DNA from: Mycobacterium sp. E740
GTDB taxonomy: Bacteria > Actinomycetota > Actinomycetes > Mycobacteriales > Mycobacteriaceae
Reading direction: 5' to 3'
DNA length: 49,916 bases
NCBI RefSeq assembly: GCF_001672895.1
Contig: NZ_LZKP01000202.1
Coordinates: forward strand, 1 to 49,916
In this document: positions 17,915 through 25,360 of the stretch, one piece after another
Layout of the letters: each line of letters begins with the position of its first letter
How positions within the stretch are numbered: the stretch's first letter is position 1
Made by a program: the position numbers and the translations under genes
Notes under the pieces: generated by a model
Databases searched by the model: none
Seen by the model: the letters and a program-made list of their open reading frames with translations, nothing else
Told to the model about the DNA's origin: nothing

Positions 17915-18268
17915 ATGCGCAATCATGTTGATCCGAGCCGAGTGGAGTCCGCTGTGCTGCGGCGGGCGATCACGTTCATCAACGAGAATGCGCACAGGGA
18001 GATAACACTCAGCGACATCTCCGCTGCCGTCAGCGTGACGCCCCGCTCGGTGCAGTACGCGTTTCGTCGTCACCTCGGAACCACGCCGCTGGAGTACCTA
18101 CGCCGGGTACGGCTTGACTGCGCTCACCGCGAGTTGCAGAGCGCGGACCCGCGCAGCGACACCGTGATGGCGATCGCGGGCCGCTGGGGTTTCACGCACG
18201 CGGGCCGGTTCAGCGGCGTCTACAAGCGGACGTTCGGCACCCCGCCGAGCGAGACGCTGCGCGCCTGA
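17915..18268 (+). CDS. short AraC/XylS-type transcription regulator (DNA-binding domain only)
   Basis: A 117-residue protein consisting of little beyond the AraC double helix-turn-helix: first HTH in ITLSDISAAVSVTPRSVQYAF, hinge HLGTTPLEYLRRVRLDCAHREL, second HTH in VMAIAGRWGFTHAGRFSGVYKRTFG, ending PPSETLRA. The usual N-terminal effector domain is absent. The frame stays open upstream to 17792, but that stretch overlaps the divergent SRPBCC gene and does not look like a sensor domain, so the ATG at 17915 is preferred. It may be a stand-alone regulator or the remnant of a longer one. Confidence 0.75.
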   Translation: MRNHVDPSRVESAVLRRAITFINENAHREITLSDISAAVSVTPRSVQYAFRRHLGTTPLEYLRRVRLDCAHRELQSADPRSDTVMAIAGRWGFTHAGRFSGVYKRTFGTPPSETLRA

Positions 18269-18271
18269 GCG

Positions 18272-18697
18272 TTATCTCGGGAAGAAGCCTTCGCGGGTGA
18301 AGAAGCCGGGCTGCCAGCCCCGGGCTCCGAGGCACAGCATCGGCCGGCCATCGGGTGACTGGGCGGCGGCCTGTGGCTTCGGGCAGGGCGAACCGACCTC
18401 CTGGACGCCGAACAGCTCGTAAGTGGCTTGCCAGAAGCCCTGATTGGTGGGGACTGGTGGCCACTGGTTCGGGATCCAGCGGCACTGCAGTACTTCGCCG
18501 CCGGGACCGCGCCCGAAGGTGAACCGCTCGAGGTTGAAGCACGGCCCGGTGAGGTGGGCGTCGTAATTCATGCCGGGGACGTCGCTGGGATAACGACCCG
18601 GAGTGTCGGGGTAGTCGGTGTCGTCAGCAGAGGCGAGCGGGGCCGCACATAGAGCGGCACCGGCGATCGCAGCGGCAGCGATTAGTTGGCGAATCAT
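18272..18697 (-). CDS. small secreted protein, unknown function
   Basis: A 141-residue protein with a clear Sec signal peptide (MIRQLIAAAAIAGAALCAAP, cleavage near ASA-DD). The mature part is rich in Pro, Gly and aromatic residues and contains four cysteines (GPCFN, LQCRW, GSPCP, MLCLG), which suggests two disulfides. The ATG at 18697 has a GGTGGGAC-type ribosome site. The stop lies 3 bp from the stop of the convergent AraC gene. It resembles the many small cysteine-containing exported proteins of mycobacteria, but I do not recognise a named family. Confidence 0.8.
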   Translation of the reverse strand: MIRQLIAAAAIAGAALCAAPLASADDTDYPDTPGRYPSDVPGMNYDAHLTGPCFNLERFTFGRGPGGEVLQCRWIPNQWPPVPTNQGFWQATYELFGVQEVGSPCPKPQAAAQSPDGRPMLCLGARGWQPGFFTREGFFPR

Positions 18698-18839
18698 GTC
18701 CCACCCTCGGGTCGTCATGACCGGTCGGTCTGCAGCAAAGCCTAGTAGGTGCGATGCGGCTGCCGAGCGTTTTCCCCGGGTTGCGGACGTGAAACACCGA
18801 CGGACTCGAAAGGCCGCCGGTGTTTTCGGGCTCTCGGTG

Positions 18840-19013
18840 TCATGCGTGACGTTGGTCGTGAAAGACGCCGATGATGTCGTAGCCGGGGTAGTGCTCGCGG
18901 TGGGTCTGCGCAGCATCGGTACAGCTGTCGGCGATCACGATGCGCGAGGCGTGGATTCTGCCGGAGCGGCTGATGACGGTGTAGTGATCGTGCAGCACGT
19001 TCATGGTGGTCAT
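18840..19013 (-). CDS. 57-residue small protein, unknown function
   Basis: A short frame starting at ATG 19013 (MTTMNVLHDHYTVISRSGRI...) and ending TGA at 18840. The start is preceded by a strong Shine-Dalgarno stretch, GAAAGGACA, about 4-10 nt upstream, which also favours the first of two methionines. The protein is hydrophilic, rich in His and Tyr (HDHYTV, HREHYPGYD, FHDQRHA), has one cysteine and has no signal peptide or membrane helix. Codon third positions are GC-rich. It is probably a real gene below the size usually reported. Function is unknown. Confidence 0.65.
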   Translation of the reverse strand: MTTMNVLHDHYTVISRSGRIHASRIVIADSCTDAAQTHREHYPGYDIIGVFHDQRHA

Positions 19014-19281
19014 CGCTTGTCCTTTCGACGGTTGAGGCTTTCGAATACGGAAATGAAGTTATTGAGAATTGGTGCTTGGCCGCGTCGGCTGATCAGCCCT
19101 TATGACGGGGGAGGCAGGCTCCACCGATCGGGGGACGGCTCACCCCGGAGGGCGTGGAAGAGCGCCGGATTCAATTACGCGATAACCGGGAAGTCCACTG
19201 GACGTGACTGCGCGGAAGCTCGCTGCATGGTGACGATCCGCGCACGAACGACCGTCGACCCATTAGAGAATTGAGCGGCAA

Positions 19282-19590
19282 TTGATTGCATTCGGCGTGG
19301 TGCTGCTGATTGTGGCGGCTCTGGTGATCGTGTTCGGCCTGGTGCTCTACGGCAACGGTGTCGGCGCAGTTCCCGACGAACCCGTCCGCGAGCCGGCGGC
19401 TACCCAGAAGGGTCTGAGGCGCATCTCGTGGGGAGACCTCGGAGGGCGGATGAAGACGTCCGTGAAAGACATAACGGACGGCGATGCGGATCGCGCTCAA
19501 CGATTGTCGGCAAGCGGCGCGTTCTTGGTCTTGGTGGGACTCGTCCTCGTAGTGCTCGCTGTCATCGCCTTCATCGTCGCCACGGTGTAG
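19282..19590 (+). CDS. two-helix membrane protein, unknown function
   Basis: A 102-residue protein with a hydrophobic helix at residues about 2-24 (IAFGVVLLIVAALVIVFGLVLYG) and another at about 80-101 (FLVLVGLVLVVLAVIAFIVA), joined by a hydrophilic 55-residue loop with MKTSVKDITDGDADRAQR. Both ends probably lie on the same side of the membrane. The only usable start is TTG at 19282, since a stop codon sits 16 nt upstream in frame; the ribosome site is weak. The family is not recognised. Confidence 0.6.
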   Translation: MIAFGVVLLIVAALVIVFGLVLYGNGVGAVPDEPVREPAATQKGLRRISWGDLGGRMKTSVKDITDGDADRAQRLSASGAFLVLVGLVLVVLAVIAFIVATV

Positions 19591-19736
19591 CGGCGTCCTC
19601 GGATACCGACGGTAGGACGAAACCTCCTGTGTGACTGGGCGTGGTCGGGCAAACTGAGCGACGTGGGAACTGACCACGTCGACGGGCATATGTCGACAGG
19701 CGCGTCCAGGCGGGCACGACGAGGACTGTCGACGCG

Positions 19737-20396
19737 ATGAGTTGGGCGACCACGGTGACGAGCACGTTGGTGCCTTTTGCTTCCGTCACATCGACTGCGG
19801 CCGTGGCGATCTGGACCAAGCGCATCGACGCGAGAACCAAGAGAGAAGAAAGAGACCATGCTCTGGTCCTGGACTACGAGAAGCGGGCGGGTGAGGACAA
19901 GAAGGCCGCTCTTAAGTGCTTGATCTCTGCGACGCTGCACCTCAAGCGCGGAGCGGAAGAACTCGCGGGCACGGAGCAAAGCGTCAGCCAACGGCGAGCT
20001 GAGGCCATCAGGCAGCTGTACGAGTTCCGGGTGCGCCTGGGTATGGACGACGGAATAGCCGAGCTGATGATCTATGCCGCAGAGCCGGTTCGCGACCTCA
20101 CTGAATTGATGCTCGACGAATGGGACCGCCAGTTCCGTGAGCATGGTTACTCGCTGGCGCAGTTGGACGCATGCAAGAGGCGACTGGTCCAGACGGCCGG
20201 CGACGTCGCACCAACCGAGGAACAAGCGATCTATGCGGAGCGCCAGTGGTGTGAGCTCAAAGAAGAGGAAGCATCGTGGCTCAAGCGGCTCGGCGATGAG
20301 TCGGAGATCGACGTCGAGGCGCTGGTGGATCTCTGCAAGAGAATCTTGAAAGCCGCGCACAAGGATCTGCGTGGCGGCTACGGCGTAGAAACTTGA
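19737..20396 (+). CDS. helical protein with one N-terminal membrane segment, unknown function
   Basis: A 219-residue protein. An N-terminal hydrophobic stretch (residues about 5-26) is followed by a highly charged alpha-helical body (RIDARTKREERDHALVLDYEKRAGEDKK) that probably forms coiled coil, with further charged helices to the C-terminus. The layout suggests a membrane-tethered cytosolic protein. No enzymatic motif is seen. Base composition and codon use are less GC-biased than the flanking core genes, which fits an acquired gene. Confidence 0.7.
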   Translation: MSWATTVTSTLVPFASVTSTAAVAIWTKRIDARTKREERDHALVLDYEKRAGEDKKAALKCLISATLHLKRGAEELAGTEQSVSQRRAEAIRQLYEFRVRLGMDDGIAELMIYAAEPVRDLTELMLDEWDRQFREHGYSLAQLDACKRRLVQTAGDVAPTEEQAIYAERQWCELKEEEASWLKRLGDESEIDVEALVDLCKRILKAAHKDLRGGYGVET

Positions 20397-20833
20397 CCGA
20401 CGATGCATCAGCTGATGCTCAAGGGCGGGTGCTGCTGCAGGTCTCGAAGTTGATGCGACGGTCAGCGAGGCAACGCTAGCGTCTTAACGATAAGGGGATG
20501 AACCCCACCGACCGCCTTGCAGAACACGTCCGGGTCATCCCTCACCGCCGTCCTCCACTAGGGGGTCCTGTGCCCGCCTTCGTCGCGGACGAAACGGTGC
20601 TGTCACACGACGCCAGTGGCTAGTGGTGCACATCACAGGACCTCTTGAACTCGCGAAATAGAAACGCCAACGCGTCACTTAGCACGTCAAAGAGGTTTCA
20701 CTGCCTCGTTTCCGGCAACAGGAGCCATTGCGACACGCACTCAGCGAACTGCTGAGCCGGTGACTAGAGCACCCTGGTCCCGGATCCGAGCTGTGGGGGT
20801 TGTTCGGACCGTCCACACGACCGAGGAGAAAAG
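20397..20833. other. intergenic region upstream of the WGxxGxxG gene
   Basis: About 437 bp with no convincing gene. It is somewhat AT-richer than the surroundings. The last 15 bases contain GAGGAGAAAAG, the strong ribosome site of the next gene. No clear promoter hexamers, tRNA or repeat could be identified; a long leader or regulatory region for the next gene is possible. Confidence 0.4.
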
Positions 20834-21103
20834 ATGAAGAAGCCAATTGTCATCGGAGCCACTACTCTGACTTTGCTGTTCGGCGGTGCGGGCATCGCTG
20901 CCGCGGACACTCTCCAAGCGCCCGCAACGACGACGACAACGCTCGCTCAGGCGCAGCACTCCGACGACGACAACGGCGACAACGGCCTGTGGGGTCTTGC
21001 AGGGCTCCTGGGTCTGCTCGGGTTGGCGGGGCTGAAGCGACGCAAGGATGCCGATTACCCGGCCAACCGTGGCGGCGGCACCATCACCAATCCGCGCACC
21101 TAA
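20834..21103 (+). CDS. WGxxGxxG-type small exported protein
   Basis: An 89-residue protein: signal peptide (MKKPIVIGATTLTLLFGGAG, cleavage near AAA-DT), a Thr/Asp-rich low-complexity linker (ATTTTTLAQAQ, DDDNGDNG), then WGLAGLLGLLGLAGLKRRK, the glycine-zipper helix with trailing basic residues that marks the WGxxGxxG family, and a hydrophilic tail. The layout resembles C-terminal sorting signals (a tripartite motif, hydrophobic helix and basic stop), although no dedicated processing enzyme is visible nearby. The ATG at 20834 has an excellent GAGGAG ribosome site. A strong terminator follows. Confidence 0.8.
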   Translation: MKKPIVIGATTLTLLFGGAGIAAADTLQAPATTTTTLAQAQHSDDDNGDNGLWGLAGLLGLLGLAGLKRRKDADYPANRGGGTITNPRT

Positions 21104-21124
21104 AGTAGCGCCCTTCTGACGACT

Positions 21125-21160
21125 GGGCCCCCACCGGCGATCCTCGCTTGGTGGGGGCCC
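21125..21160 (+). terminator. rho-independent-type terminator after the WGxxGxxG gene
   Basis: Perfect 11-bp stem GGGCCCCCACC (21125-21135) with GGTGGGGGCCC (21150-21160) around a 14-nt loop, beginning 21 nt after the stop codon. The downstream run TGTCGTTCCT is only weakly T-rich. Confidence 0.8.
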
Positions 21161-21274
21161 TGTCGTTCCTGGCGCGGGCTCGCCTCGCGCCAATGCCGGG
21201 CACTCCGGGGACTAGCAACACGCAACTGCAAAGACCTCGTCGCGAATATTCACCGACTATGCAACAGCTGGTCC

Positions 21275-21652
21275 TCAAAGAACGTGGCTACCGATGAGCT
21301 TCCCGATCGTGCGAATATCCACCTGGCCCTTGAAGTCGAGGCGCACCATTCCAAGCCCTGAGAACCAGAGTTCGAGTTCGGCGTCGAGGTCGAGACGGCC
21401 CGCGGTTTCAATGCTCCAGGCCTGAATCCTGCTGTATGGCAGCGAAGAGTAGTCGCGCTTTTTCCCTGTCAGCCCTTGAACATTGATCGCTATCAGGCGC
21501 TTGTTGGTGAAGGCAACAGAGTCACGCATACCCCTGAAAGTCAGGTAGATGGACTCGCCGTCGATGAGAAGGGGCGCTAGTTCGGCTGCCAACTCGCGTG
21601 GGTCGCTTGGCCCGAGCCTGGAGAAGAGTCCACCGCTCTGAAAGTCGATCAT
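21275..21652 (-). CDS. PH-domain-containing protein (bacterial PH, bPH type)
   Basis: A 125-residue protein that is essentially one bacterial pleckstrin-homology-like domain: DGESIYLTFRGMRDSVAFTNKRLIAINVQG, then GKKRDYSSLPYSRIQAWSIETAG and alternating strands DLDAELELWFSGLGMVRLDFKG, with a C-terminal helix IGKLIGSHVL. These domains form ring-like oligomers; several appear in phage-related or stress loci. Starts at ATG 21652 and follows the zinc-knuckle-like gene by 48 nt on the same strand, so they may be cotranscribed. Confidence 0.82.
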   Translation of the reverse strand: MIDFQSGGLFSRLGPSDPRELAAELAPLLIDGESIYLTFRGMRDSVAFTNKRLIAINVQGLTGKKRDYSSLPYSRIQAWSIETAGRLDLDAELELWFSGLGMVRLDFKGQVDIRTIGKLIGSHVL

Positions 21653-21700
21653 GGGCCGTCACCTTAGTGAGTCTTTGGTTCTCCCCGCCGGTCGCCGGGG

Positions 21701-22165
21701 TCAGAAGCACTCCCCGTTGTGGACCATGTTGCACTTCTTGCACCGTGATTCAGGTTTCTCCGGACGGGGCGAATTGTTTCGTCCGAGCCGGACATCGCCG
21801 AGTGGCGTCGACTTGACTGATGGGTCGAGCTGCTGAAGTTGGCTTAACCGCGTCATGACGTGCTGGCGTAGTTCCGGCGAGCGGCGGTAGTTGAGAAGCT
21901 CGCGATAGATACCGGCCTGCATCTCGGCCTCAGACGGCGTGGCGATTTCGCCATTGAGCGTGAGGCGCAAAATCCGACGAACTTCCGCCACCCTGTCGAC
22001 GTTGATCGGTTCACCGTCTGTTGCAGCAGCAGCGGCCATCTCGGCATCGGTGAGGTTCTGGTTCATACCGGCGAGCACTTTTGCGTAGCGAGTACGAGGA
22101 TGACTCAGCAGGATTCGCTCAATCTCGTCTCTGAACAGATACGGTCCTGATGGTGAATTCGCCAT
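21701..22165 (-). CDS. unknown protein with C-terminal zinc-knuckle-like motif
   Basis: A 154-residue soluble, mostly helical protein. The C-terminus reads CKKCNMVHNGECF, i.e. C-x2-C-x3-H-x3-C, close to a CCHC zinc knuckle. The middle (VDRVAEVRRILRLTLNGEIATPSEAEMQAGIYRELL) is helical and ends in a basic linker. Codon use is less biased than that of core genes. A nucleic-acid-binding role is only a possibility suggested by the terminal motif. Probably the first gene of a pair with the PH-domain gene. Confidence 0.7.
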   Translation of the reverse strand: MANSPSGPYLFRDEIERILLSHPRTRYAKVLAGMNQNLTDAEMAAAAATDGEPINVDRVAEVRRILRLTLNGEIATPSEAEMQAGIYRELLNYRRSPELRQHVMTRLSQLQQLDPSVKSTPLGDVRLGRNNSPRPEKPESRCKKCNMVHNGECF

Positions 22166-22654
22166 ATCTTCCTTGAATTATCAGCTAGGTGCATCGTACG
22201 GCTGGTTCTTGCTCGCGCTGCGGCTACGGGCGCCGCTGCAGGCCTCCCGCAGTGGCCAAACCCATCGACTTCCGCTACCGTCAACATCTTCGCGTCCGAG
22301 CGGAGTCACGGCCCGGAGTTGGCGTGTCTAATCATCACCCCTCACGATCTTGGCGCGGATGCGCGATGTGCAAACCGCATAAGCGTCGCGGCGCAGCCCG
22401 AAGAGACAAAGATCCTGCAGCCGTACGACGGAAACTCGGTGTCAGCCGCCGCTACACCCGAAGGGATCTCGGCAGAAACTGACCGATGCGACCGTCGGCC
22501 ACGAAAAGAGCAGGGTGCGCAGCCGGTCGATGACTCTCCGCTCCTCGTCTAGTGTCCTGCCCTACGCGTATCGCAACGCTCCCGGAGGCTCCGTGCCTTC
22601 ACGAAGCATGTAATTTGAGGTGCAACAGAGGATTAGCGTTGAAAGATGCCCGCA
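22166..22654. other. intergenic region, no supported gene
   Basis: About 490 bp between the zinc-knuckle-like gene and the HicB-like gene, which are divergent, so promoters for both should lie here. Several frames are open but none has a ribosome site and biased codon use together. No repeat or RNA gene was identified. Confidence 0.4.
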
Positions 22655-22873
22655 ATGCGCACCTTCGACATCGAAGTCATGCGCGACGGTCGCTGGTGGA
22701 TGATCCATGTGCCCGAGCTGGATGGGTACGTCGCGGCGGACGGCTCGATCAACATCGGCGGCACCACACAGGCACGGCAACCCGGCGAAGTCGAGGACAT
22801 GGGCCGCGGCTGCTACATCGCCGCAGTACTCGACATCCCCGTTAAGGACGTCGCCGTCAGACGTATTGGCTAG
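22655..22873 (+). CDS. HicB-like small protein, without visible toxin partner
   Basis: A 72-residue protein beginning MRTFDIEVMRDGRWWMIHVPELDGYV and ending in EVEDMGRGCYIAAVLDIPVKDVAVR. This is the partial-RNase-H-like strand-strand-helix pattern of HicB antitoxins (substrate-facing W-x-x-x-x-PE-x-DG, then a helix with -x-M-x-x-x-I). Versions of about this length are common in actinobacteria and usually stand alone. ATG 22655 is favoured over ATG 22646 because GAAAG sits at a suitable distance. No HicA-type partner is encoded next to it, so a toxin-antitoxin role is not assumed. Confidence 0.65.
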   Translation: MRTFDIEVMRDGRWWMIHVPELDGYVAADGSINIGGTTQARQPGEVEDMGRGCYIAAVLDIPVKDVAVRRIG

Positions 22874-23211
22874 GGCATCTCGAAATCGGCATCTTCGAGA
22901 GAGCAACCCCGCACGACGTTCCCGCCAGCTTCCAGGTACCACTGGTAGGGGCCACCTATGACCGGACGCGCCTGCGCGCTCCCGAGGAAGTATGCCTGCG
23001 GTCCTGCACCTTCGCCCTCGAGCTTGTACACCCCACCCCCGATTCGGATAGCCTGGCGGCCTTCACGTACGCAGGTGTTGCGCTGTTCGACGATCATCAT
23101 GTAGTCGCAGTCGGCGCCCTTGCGGTAAATCCAGTCGCCGACGACGACCCGATCGGATGGAACTCGCTGCATCCCCCGCCGATTGTCTGGCACTTCCTCG
23201 TGCTTCATCAT
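22870..23211 (-). CDS. hypothetical protein
   Basis: A 113-residue soluble protein starting MMKHEEVPDNRRGMQRVPSDRVVVGDWIYRKGADCDYMMIVEQ. The strands VVVGDWIYRKG and GGGVYKLEGEG suggest a small beta-barrel. Three cysteines are present (ADCDY, NTCVR, RGCSL). The start at 23211 avoids a long overlap with the divergent secreted-protein gene. Its stop overlaps the stop region of the HicB-like gene by 4 bp. No family is recognised. Confidence 0.55.
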   Translation of the reverse strand: MMKHEEVPDNRRGMQRVPSDRVVVGDWIYRKGADCDYMMIVEQRNTCVREGRQAIRIGGGVYKLEGEGAGPQAYFLGSAQARPVIGGPYQWYLEAGGNVVRGCSLEDADFEMP

Positions 23212-23297
23212 GCTCGCGACCGTAGTACCTCGTGGTTGTGAAGGTTGGTTGCCAGGAACCGCGCGCCGTCCGCCTGCCCGATGGCTACGCTGCGCGA

Positions 23298-23591
23298 GTG
23301 CGACTCTTTGTAGCGGTCCCAGTTGCCGCGGCCCTGCTACTGGCTCTGGCGCCACCCGCCGAGGCTGAGCCAGGGGTCTGGCCCGATTGCGACCCCAAAG
23401 TTCCCGAGGCGATGTCGGAATGCTCCATGCCACCGGCCGGATCGTGCGCGCAGCCAGCGATCGACGACTATTCGGGACTCAACGGCGGCGCGTTCGTCTG
23501 TGCGGCGTCGGGCCAATGGGCCTGGCGGTCGATGACGTATCCGCAGTGGCAGAGCTGCCAAGAAGCGGTGGCGCAGGGGAAGCCCTGTTAG
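23298..23591 (+). CDS. small secreted cysteine-containing protein
   Basis: A 97-residue protein from a GTG start: signal peptide MRLFVAVPVAAALLLALAPP with cleavage near AEA-EP, then a short mature domain with six cysteines (WPDCDP, SECSMP, GSCAQP, FVCAAS, QSCQEA, KPC). The last residue is cysteine. The GTG is chosen because the signal peptide begins exactly there, although the frame is open further upstream. It resembles small mycobacterial exported proteins found in multiple copies, but no name can be given. Confidence 0.72.
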   Translation: MRLFVAVPVAAALLLALAPPAEAEPGVWPDCDPKVPEAMSECSMPPAGSCAQPAIDDYSGLNGGAFVCAASGQWAWRSMTYPQWQSCQEAVAQGKPC

Positions 23592-23701
23592 CCGGGGACG
23601 TCGGCGATGGTGTCGGGTTTTACTCGCGGACATGATCGCGCGTGCAGCCACCGTTCATCGATGCGTTCCAAGCAGGCTCACAGAATCGATATCCTGCACC
23701 G

Positions 23702-24028
23702 ATGAGCCTGAAGGCGTTCACCGGTGTCCTCGCAGTGATCACCGCGGCGGCGTTGATACCACTGGCGGCGCCAGCAAGCGCGGACCAGTCGTATCCGCCC
23801 GGTACGTACTTGGTGCCCCTGCAAATGCCGTATGGCACGTACGTCGCGCACAACGTCGAAGGTGCGTGGCCGGGCTGCACGTACGGCACCTACACCGCCG
23901 ACGGCATAGTGATCGACGTATTCAACGGGTCGCTGGAGCCCTGGTCGTTCGCGCGGATCTACTCACCGGCTATCGCCACGTTCGTCAGTGGGCCAGGCTG
24001 CACACCGTGGGAGCTGACCGGAACCTAG
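23702..24028 (+). CDS. small secreted protein, unknown function
   Basis: A 108-residue protein with signal peptide MSLKAFTGVLAVITAAALIP and an ASA-DQ cleavage site. The mature domain is beta-rich and repeats a motif (PPGTYLVPLQMPYGTYVAHN, then CTYGTYTADGIVIDVFNG), with two cysteines (GCTYG and GCTPW). It is one of three consecutive short exported proteins on this strand, 33 nt before the next. Confidence 0.75.
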   Translation: MSLKAFTGVLAVITAAALIPLAAPASADQSYPPGTYLVPLQMPYGTYVAHNVEGAWPGCTYGTYTADGIVIDVFNGSLEPWSFARIYSPAIATFVSGPGCTPWELTGT

Positions 24029-24060
24029 AGGGCACGTGGTTCAAAAGGGGGAGAGCACAT

Positions 24061-24378
24061 ATGACGACCGGTAGAAAGGCTGGCGTTGGCGCGGCCGCGA
24101 TATTGGTCGCCGGATGGGTCATCGCGGAACCGGCAGCGCAAGCGAACGAGTACTCGTGCGGCCACGCGGCCGCAGCGAACGGCTACGTCAACAGCACCAA
24201 GTACCTTTGGCAGGTCGAGCAGGACTGCGCTGTCGCGTACAAGATCGCCTACCCGGGCGGCCTCACCACTCATGAGCAAGCCGTCGCCGCTGTCGCCGCC
24301 GCCGAACAATATCTGCGTTCGCTGGGCTACGACGCTGCGACAGTCGAACGGATGGACATCGCCGGACACGGGACGTGA
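24061..24378 (+). CDS. small secreted helical protein, unknown function
   Basis: A 105-residue protein. The ATG at 24061 follows GGGGGAGAG, a strong ribosome site. It starts with a signal peptide (MTTGRKAGVGAAAILVAGWV, cleavage near AQA-NE), and the mature part is helical with two cysteines (SCGHA and DCAVA) and an Ala-rich amphipathic stretch EQAVAAVAAAEQYLRSLGYD. Cotranscription with the preceding secreted protein is likely (33-nt gap). Confidence 0.75.
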   Translation: MTTGRKAGVGAAAILVAGWVIAEPAAQANEYSCGHAAAANGYVNSTKYLWQVEQDCAVAYKIAYPGGLTTHEQAVAAVAAAEQYLRSLGYDAATVERMDIAGHGT

Positions 24379-24466
24379 CGATCGTGTACGACCGGCCGGT
24401 CAGGACCAGCAATGGCGTCTTGCCAAGGACAACAACACGTATGACGGCGGGCAGGGGAGAAGGTCG

Positions 24467-24988
24467 GTGACTAACCCTGCACATACGCCGCCCGGATGGT
24501 ATCCCGACCCCAACGGCTCTGGGGGACAACGCTATTGGGATGGGCGACGATGGACAACGTATAGCCAGCCTGCCCAGTACTCCGCATGGGCACCACCACC
24601 TTCGCCGCAGGGCAATGCCATCGCACGGCGGGGCGCTTTCAATTCCAGAATGATGGCTGGACTCGCCATCGCTCTGGTGCTGGTTGTGATTGGGATCGTG
24701 GCCATGGTCAACAAGGCCGATAGCGTCGATAAAACTGGGATGTCTTACCGCCTCGGGCAGGAATGGGGCAACTCCATCGCCGGTGCCGCACTTCGGCGGG
24801 GAAGCCCACTTCCGCTGATAGCGAATGATTTCGAGGCTGAATGTGATGTACGCACCCGGGAAGTAGAGTCCGAGGGGATTCACGGGGGCGCCATTGAGCT
24901 CTCAGTTGACGAATTGGACGCCGACGACTACCGGGCCGGGTGCATGGACGGAGTCCAACAACGGCTTGAACGCGACGGCCGCAGATAG
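24467..24988 (+). CDS. DUF2510 membrane protein
   Basis: A 173-residue protein from GTG 24467, which is preceded by GGGGAGAAGG. The N-terminus carries the DUF2510 motif PPGWYPDPNGSGGQRYWDG, followed by a proline-rich linker, one transmembrane helix (residues about 62-82, MMAGLAIALVLVVIGIVAMV) and an external domain with cysteines (AECDVR, AGCMDG). DUF2510 proteins are typical actinobacterial membrane proteins of unknown function. The 3' end overlaps the convergent gene by 87 bp. Confidence 0.78.
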   Translation: MTNPAHTPPGWYPDPNGSGGQRYWDGRRWTTYSQPAQYSAWAPPPSPQGNAIARRGAFNSRMMAGLAIALVLVVIGIVAMVNKADSVDKTGMSYRLGQEWGNSIAGAALRRGSPLPLIANDFEAECDVRTREVESEGIHGGAIELSVDELDADDYRAGCMDGVQQRLERDGRR

Positions 24989-25357
24989 CTCACCCGCACT
25001 TCGACGTCGGTCACAGCCCCGCCCATGCACGTCGAAATCGTCGTCTGCATACCGGAGTCGGGTCACCAGAGAGGCCGCCTCCTCGAGGGCGGCCTGGCCA
25101 CTGGCGATCGCCTCACTGAGCGCGTCACGGATCGCGACGGCCTCGCTGAACGTCATGAACGCCTCAGCGTCGTAGTCGCAACGGCCGCCGTCGAGATGAA
25201 TCACGATGGCCGGCCGAGTGTCGTCGAGCGACTCGCACGTCACGCCGATGCCGACCTGAAGCGGAGTCTGATCCGTTGCGACGCCGATGTCGGAAGGTTT
25301 GCCGGTCGCCGGGTGATAGTTGGCATACCAGTGGCCGTCATATCGCCACCGGGTCAT
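24902..25357 (-). CDS. hypothetical protein, second gene of a pair
   Basis: A 151-residue soluble protein (MTRWRYDGHWYANYHPATGK...). The middle is helical (FMTFSEAVAIRDALSEAIASGQAALEEAASLV) after a short beta region GVTCESLDDTRPAIVIHLDGG. It starts 3 nt after the stop of the 127-residue gene and is surely cotranscribed with it. Its last 29 residues lie opposite the DUF2510 gene, an unusually long overlap, so the C-terminus is uncertain. Not recognised. Confidence 0.6.
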   Translation of the reverse strand: MTRWRYDGHWYANYHPATGKPSDIGVATDQTPLQVGIGVTCESLDDTRPAIVIHLDGGRCDYDAEAFMTFSEAVAIRDALSEAIASGQAALEEAASLVTRLRYADDDFDVHGRGCDRRRSAGELSAAVAFKPLLDSVHAPGPVVVGVQFVN

Positions 25358-25360
25358 GCA

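Noticed and set aside
22319..22552. 77-residue open frame in the gap upstream of the HicB-like gene
   Set aside because: TTG start without a ribosome site, no codon bias and no recognisable motif.
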